Assembly: GCA_035048815.1 (NCBI GenBank)
Contig: JAUCBN010000035.1
Span: 14,210,501-14,274,500 of the forward strand
From: Abelmoschus esculentus
Taxonomy: Eukaryota; Streptophyta; Magnoliopsida; Malvales; Malvaceae
Direction of reading: 5' to 3'
DNA: 64,000 bases
Position numbers and translations under genes: made by a program. This document shows, one piece after another, positions 59,972 to 64,000 of this stretch. The notes under the pieces were generated by a model. The model did not search any database, was not told the DNA's origin, and saw only the letters and a program-made list of their open reading frames with translations. Position 1 is the first letter of the stretch, and each line of letters begins with the position of its first letter.

Positions 59972-60488
59972 ATTATATGTCTTAATTTAATTGATTAAGA
60001 TCATATCTTAAGTGGTAGAACCATGTAATAATTTCCCCATTTCTGACTATGAACGGAAAGGGTGCTTGTCTAGGTTTATTTTTTTTATATTATTTGATAT
60101 TATAATTTAATTTTTAATATTTATTATTAAAGAATTTTATTAAAATTTAATTTTTTAATATTTATTATAACACTCAATTTTCTCTAATATTTGTTATTAA
60201 ATGTTTATTTTAAAATTTTAAATTTTTAATATTTATTATTAAAAAGTTATTTTTTATTATTTAAGGGTTTATTTTCTTTCTAATATTTATTAGTATATTT
60301 ATAATCTTATTTTTTCAATATTTATTACTAGAGAGTATTTTTTTAATACTTACAATTAGAATCTAATTTTTTCGATATTTATTATCAAGGATATATTCTT
60401 AAAATTAAAAATTTTAATATTTTTTATTAGGGATCTAGTTTTTTAATAGTTGTTATTATGGGTCATATTTTTCCCTAATATATTTTTT
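59972..60488. repeat. Degenerate AT-rich repeats
   Basis: From about 60105 to 60480, the phrase TTTTTAATATTTATTATTA recurs roughly every 45-60 bp in worn copies (near 60112, 60155, 60220, 60285, 60325 and 60375). Period and copy number are approximate. Confidence 0.5.
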
Positions 60489-60646
60489 CAAATACATTCA
60501 TTTAATTAATTTTTTTATCTCATCTTTTTTACTAAGTGAATCTTAACTAATATTTACTGTAAATTAAGTTTAAAAAATAATTTTTACTGAGAGAAGATTC
60601 ACTAAATAAAAAGATGAGATAAAAAATAATTAAATAAATATATTTG
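60489..60646. repeat. 158-bp inverted-repeat (MITE-like) element
   Basis: CAAATACATTCATTTAATTA...TTATCTCATCTTTTTTACTA at the left pairs with 60590-60646 on the right over about 50 bp. No clear target duplication was found. Confidence 0.6.
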
Positions 60647-61194
60647 ATTGGTTGGTTTCATAAATAACGTGGTGGGAGTGACCCATTATATAATTCCACT
60701 AAATTAACGTAAAATATAAATAATAAAATCAAAATTTATTAGTATGCAATAAAAATGTTAAATTGGTAGAAAAAATTATAAATGTCGTAATTAAATAATT
60801 TTTTAAAAATTTTCTGAAATTAAATTACTCATTTTTTTCGAGAGGGACCAATTTGATAAAATCCGAAGTAAGAAGTCCTTTTAAAAAACAATAATACTGG
60901 CCCAATACCCAATAGATCGGATTGGGAATTAATAATCTTAGGCCCGTGAAATTAAGAAGGGCCGAAGAGGATATGTTCGTTTGTTGTGTTTCCCGCTCGG
61001 ATTTTGAATGCCCGCCCTGCTCCACCGTTGCCTACGTCTCGATGTCAAACCTCGATTTCAGTAGGTAAATGCACAAATCTAATTACTCAATAAATCCAAT
61101 TCTCGACATTTTAACTCAAATTCTGGAGGTTAAAAGAAAAAAAAAAGGAAAAAAAAAGAAATGCAGAGACTAGTTTCGATTAGGGTTTCAAGCC
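60647..61194. other. Upstream region of the TCX gene
   Basis: AT-rich to about 60830, then more GC. The last ~150 bp include an A-rich leader (61136-61160) and the short upstream ORF noted below. No TATA box or other gene is clear. Confidence 0.4.
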
Positions 61195-61208
61195 ATGGAT
61201 TCTCCTAA
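61161..61208 (+). promoter_or_regulatory. Upstream ORF overlapping the TCX start codon
   Basis: ATG at 61161 opens 15 codons (MQRLVSIRVSSHGFS) and stops at 61206-61208, past the main ATG at 61195 and in another frame. Such an overlapping uORF tends to lower translation of the main frame. Effective only if the transcript starts upstream of 61161, which is not shown. The main ATG has the better context (AGCCATGG). Confidence 0.45.
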
Positions 61209-63937
61209 ACCTTCTGAATCCCCAGTTTCTCATTCTTCTGCTCCAGCATCTGCTATTTCTTCGTCTTCTCCGCTTCAAGTAATTTTTTTTATTTCACTCT
61301 TTTAGAAAAAATAATGGATGGTAGTTATCGTTTCATTTTTTTTTAGATCTTTTAAGTTTCTTTTCTACACCCTTTTTTGTCTTTGTTTTTTTTTTTTTTT
61401 TTTTTTTTTTTTTTGTATTTGTATTTGGAGAGGTTTGTTTCTGTTAGTGAATGTGGCTGGAGGTTGGGGGTACTTGGTTATATGTGTTGTTAAAAGTGTG
61501 ACATTTTAGTTCTTTTGGTGGAGTTGTGATTTGTGGTGGGTTGGACTAGTAGAATTCTACTAATTTAATGGGGGTATTGGTTAGTTTTTTAAAGAGGGTT
61601 TTGGAGGTTTGACTCAATGAATTGGGGGAAAAGTAAGTTTTTTTACAAGGACTTGATTGTTCGTTCATTGGATGATGTTTTCCAGTTGAAGGTGATACTG
61701 TATTTGTCTTTATTTATGTTTTTCTGTCACTGGTGGAGTTGTCTGAAAGAAGAAAAGTTTCTTTGATGAGTAAATGATGCTTGAATGTTTAACGTTTTTG
61801 TGGTTCTAGGTTTTGTGCAAGGTGATAGTGTTGTGTTTTGGTGTAGTTAATGCTAGTTTTGCTTATCTGCTTTGTTGTAAGACGTGGACGTGGATGACAA
61901 CTTCAGACTTGATTTTGGTTGAGTTTCCATTAGTTTGCAGCCAACTTCAGAACTAATTTTGTTTAAGTTTCGGTACTTTGATTTCAGGACTCTCCCTTTT
62001 CCAATTACCTTAGCAGTCTGTCTCCTATAAAGCATGACAAGGCACCACATGTAGCACAAGGTTTTCTTGGACTCAATTCCCCCCCTCTTGTGTTTACATC
62101 TCCACGTATAAATACACTTGGAAGGTTTGTCTAGCTTTGTATTTTGGCTTTATCATTTTCCATTTAGAGTGATTTTTGCTTGAGCCCTGATTGCATGAAA
62201 CCTTATTTCCAGGCCTCAGTCATCCAGTGTGGAAGTATATCAAAATGGCGAAGGGGACAAGAAAAGAACTCCCGAGCCTTGCATTTTAGAAAGATCTGTT
62301 ACTGAATTGCAAGAAGGGTTAGTCATTTATATTAAGAAGGAAGATGGTGACAAGGAGAATGTGTCAGTCCAACCCAGTAGTTCCTCTGGATGTGTTGACG
62401 AATACTTGGCTGATCCCGTGGAAGCAGACTGCTTAAACTCTGAATATGCGGTCAATTCAAATTTGAACCAATCTGATGATGTGCTTCAATCACCAGTCAA
62501 TGGTTTTGTGGACTCAAAGAAAACTAAAATGGGTAACAAAAGTAATGTGGGGAGGGAGGTTGATGTAGCTCAATTATTGTCTGGGCAGAGTGAAGAAAGC
62601 ATTGAAAGAAGGCTAACCTCTGATAGCAAATTATTGAAGATTGAAAATGAGCAAGGTTCTGCACAGGGGTTATCTGATGAATTCCAAAAGTTAGAGTCCG
62701 ATACATTTGATCTTTCCTCTATGGAAAAAGAGTGTAAAAACTTGGAGCCTCAGGTAATAGTTGTTTCCATCTTCCACCATCCATTTGGGAATTAGTACCA
62801 TGTATATAAGGAGATAGAATATGCATATCTCAGTCTTTTTTTCTTCTTTTTGGCAGAAAGCAGTAGAGGACCATGGTGGTGGATGCAATGGTTTACTTCA
62901 ACAGCTGCCCGGATCTCTACAGGGGCTTCAGTCGTCTGAAGATTTTGCTGAAAATGTTGGTGGGGATGTAGATGTTCCAGTTCATAGCACGATACATGAT
63001 CTTGAGGTATAAAAAGATTTGAAGTGACATGAATAGAGATATCAAAAGTAGATTATTGTATTCATATTTCTCTTCAAACTTTTTCTCTTATCCTTTTTGG
63101 TCAATAAATATTGCTAGATTTTCCCTTTGCCATAGAATAATTGCAACAGTCAATGTAGGCTAGTGAACTCCAACGTGGCTTGAGTAGGCGTTGCCTTCAA
63201 TTTGGAGAAGCTCAACCACAAACTAGAGCAAACTGCGACATTTCTACAAATCTAGCAGATAATATTATCTCTTCAGCATCACTTGCTACAACTTCAGAAA
63301 CTGAGGTTTTGGGTCCTTCTCATCTTGATTTAAGTGTTACATCTAGAACAAGGCAACTGGTTAACTTGTCCCAATTAGCAATAAACATGATTCCCCAGTG
63401 TTACAGCGAAAAGTCTTCCTTAACTGTTCCCAAGCCTTCAGGTATTGGCTTACACCTAAACAGCATTGTTAATGCTATACCAATGGCTCAAGGTGGAAGT
63501 GCAAGCATGAAATTGTCACGAGTTATAAAATCAACATCTCAGTCAACTGAAAACATGGACAGCTGCTCAGAGGCAATCGAGAAAGTATCAACTCCTGAAA
63601 ATGTAACACTTGAAGTGAAAGTTTGTACAATTGCAAATTCTGCTGTTTCAGAATCACTCAGTGCCATGGAATCAACCGAGTGTAACATGACTCTGAATAC
63701 AAAGAGGAAACTTAGCTCAGAGGATGGAGATAGTGATGAAGTGTTTGAGTTTGAACAACAAAGTCCCAGGAAGAAAAGGTAAGTTTTTTCTGATACTTTG
63801 CTAATTCACAGTTATAACCTTCTCTTAATAATTAGGACCATTAATAATTTATGCTTCTATAGGAAGAAACTATCAAACAGCACAGATGGTGAGGGTTGCA
63901 AGCGTTGCAATTGCAAAAAGACCAAATGCTTGAAACT
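61195..63937 (+). CDS. TSO1/tesmin-like CXC (TCX/CPP) protein, 5' part
   Basis: Six exons in the window: 61195-61278, 61988-62124, 62213-62753, 62857-63006, 63159-63778 and 63863-63937; all splice sites GT/AG, phases consistent, 535 codons before the window edge cuts the gene. The N-terminus holds DSPFSNYLSSLSPIK (29-43), typical of TSO1-type CPP proteins, then a long acidic/Ser-rich region, a basic patch (QSPRKKRKK, about 504-513), and the first CXC motif beginning GCKRCNCKKTKCLK (Cys523, 526, 528, 533). The second CXC repeat is off the right edge. Family role: nuclear DNA-binding proteins that bind TTYGAA-like sites and act with MYB3R/DREAM-type cell-cycle control; TSO1 and TCX2/3 affect meristem and flower development. 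Which paralogue this is cannot be told. Confidence 0.9.
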
Positions 63938-64000
63938 GTAAGTGATTTTTTTTACTTGGTTGAAATCCTGTTATGTGGGTCGCATAGCTATATTAGTACA

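Noticed and set aside
61388..61417. Poly-T run in the first TCX intron as a retroposon tail
   Set aside because: No flanking duplication or retroposed sequence; simple homopolymer.

Overview
This window looks like nuclear DNA of a dicot plant, most likely a mallow relative such as cotton (Gossypium). The evidence is spliced genes with GT/AG introns, AT-rich intergenic DNA, copia and gypsy LTR retrotransposons, Mutator-like elements, and two copies of a long ORF1 (DUF7745-like) that I associate from memory with Malvaceae Ogre/Tat-type gypsy elements. The species is an inference; no search was possible.

Host genes are few. (1) 5759-8579 (+): a five-exon gene for a TMEM208/SND2-like ER membrane protein, 172 aa. 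(2) 32111-36301 (+): an eight-exon gene for an ASG1-like protein with a TRF2/HOY1-type PH-like region, 587 aa. (3) 55783-58092 (-): an intronless secreted subtilisin-like protease (SBT1 type), 769 aa. (4) 61195 to beyond the right edge (+): the 5' part of a TSO1/tesmin-like CXC (TCX/CPP) gene, cut inside its first CXC motif. Two weak host-gene remnants are also visible: Cys-rich zinc-finger-like pieces near 36.5-37.3 kb (-), and exon-like pieces at 45.4-45.8 and 50.9-51.0 kb (+) split by a retrotransposon.

The rest is mostly mobile DNA. 1-4492 is the 5' part of a decayed minus-strand copia element. About 9.5-11.85 kb is gypsy LTR-like DNA with a 43-bp tandem repeat. 11.86-29.5 kb is a nest of three Ogre/Tat-like elements: A (+, decayed), B (+, inserted in A, with a 4265-bp LTR whose ends form ~1.1-kb inverted repeats) and C (-, opposing B). 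C carries a leader minisatellite, a hairpin, and a 968-bp solo LTR inside its own LTR. 29.5-31.5 and 52.3-53.8 kb are two related Mutator-like elements. Each sits just upstream of one copy of a duplicated ~0.6-kb promoter/5'UTR block; only the first copy is joined to a gene (ASG1-like). 39.06-45.34 kb is a truncated minus-strand gypsy. 45779-50725 is a young, structurally complete minus-strand gypsy with 293-bp LTRs and a perfect 5-bp target duplication; its pol frame runs through the polypurine tract into the 3' LTR. 59242-59962 is a foldback MITE with a 9-bp target duplication.

The host genes show no sign of acting together: they are unrelated housekeeping, regulatory and secreted functions separated by transposon nests. 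I saw no convincing unknown biochemical system. The most unusual structures are the inverted-repeat-bounded LTR, the orphan promoter duplication next to related MULEs, and the pol/LTR overlap. All coordinates and alignments were made by eye.
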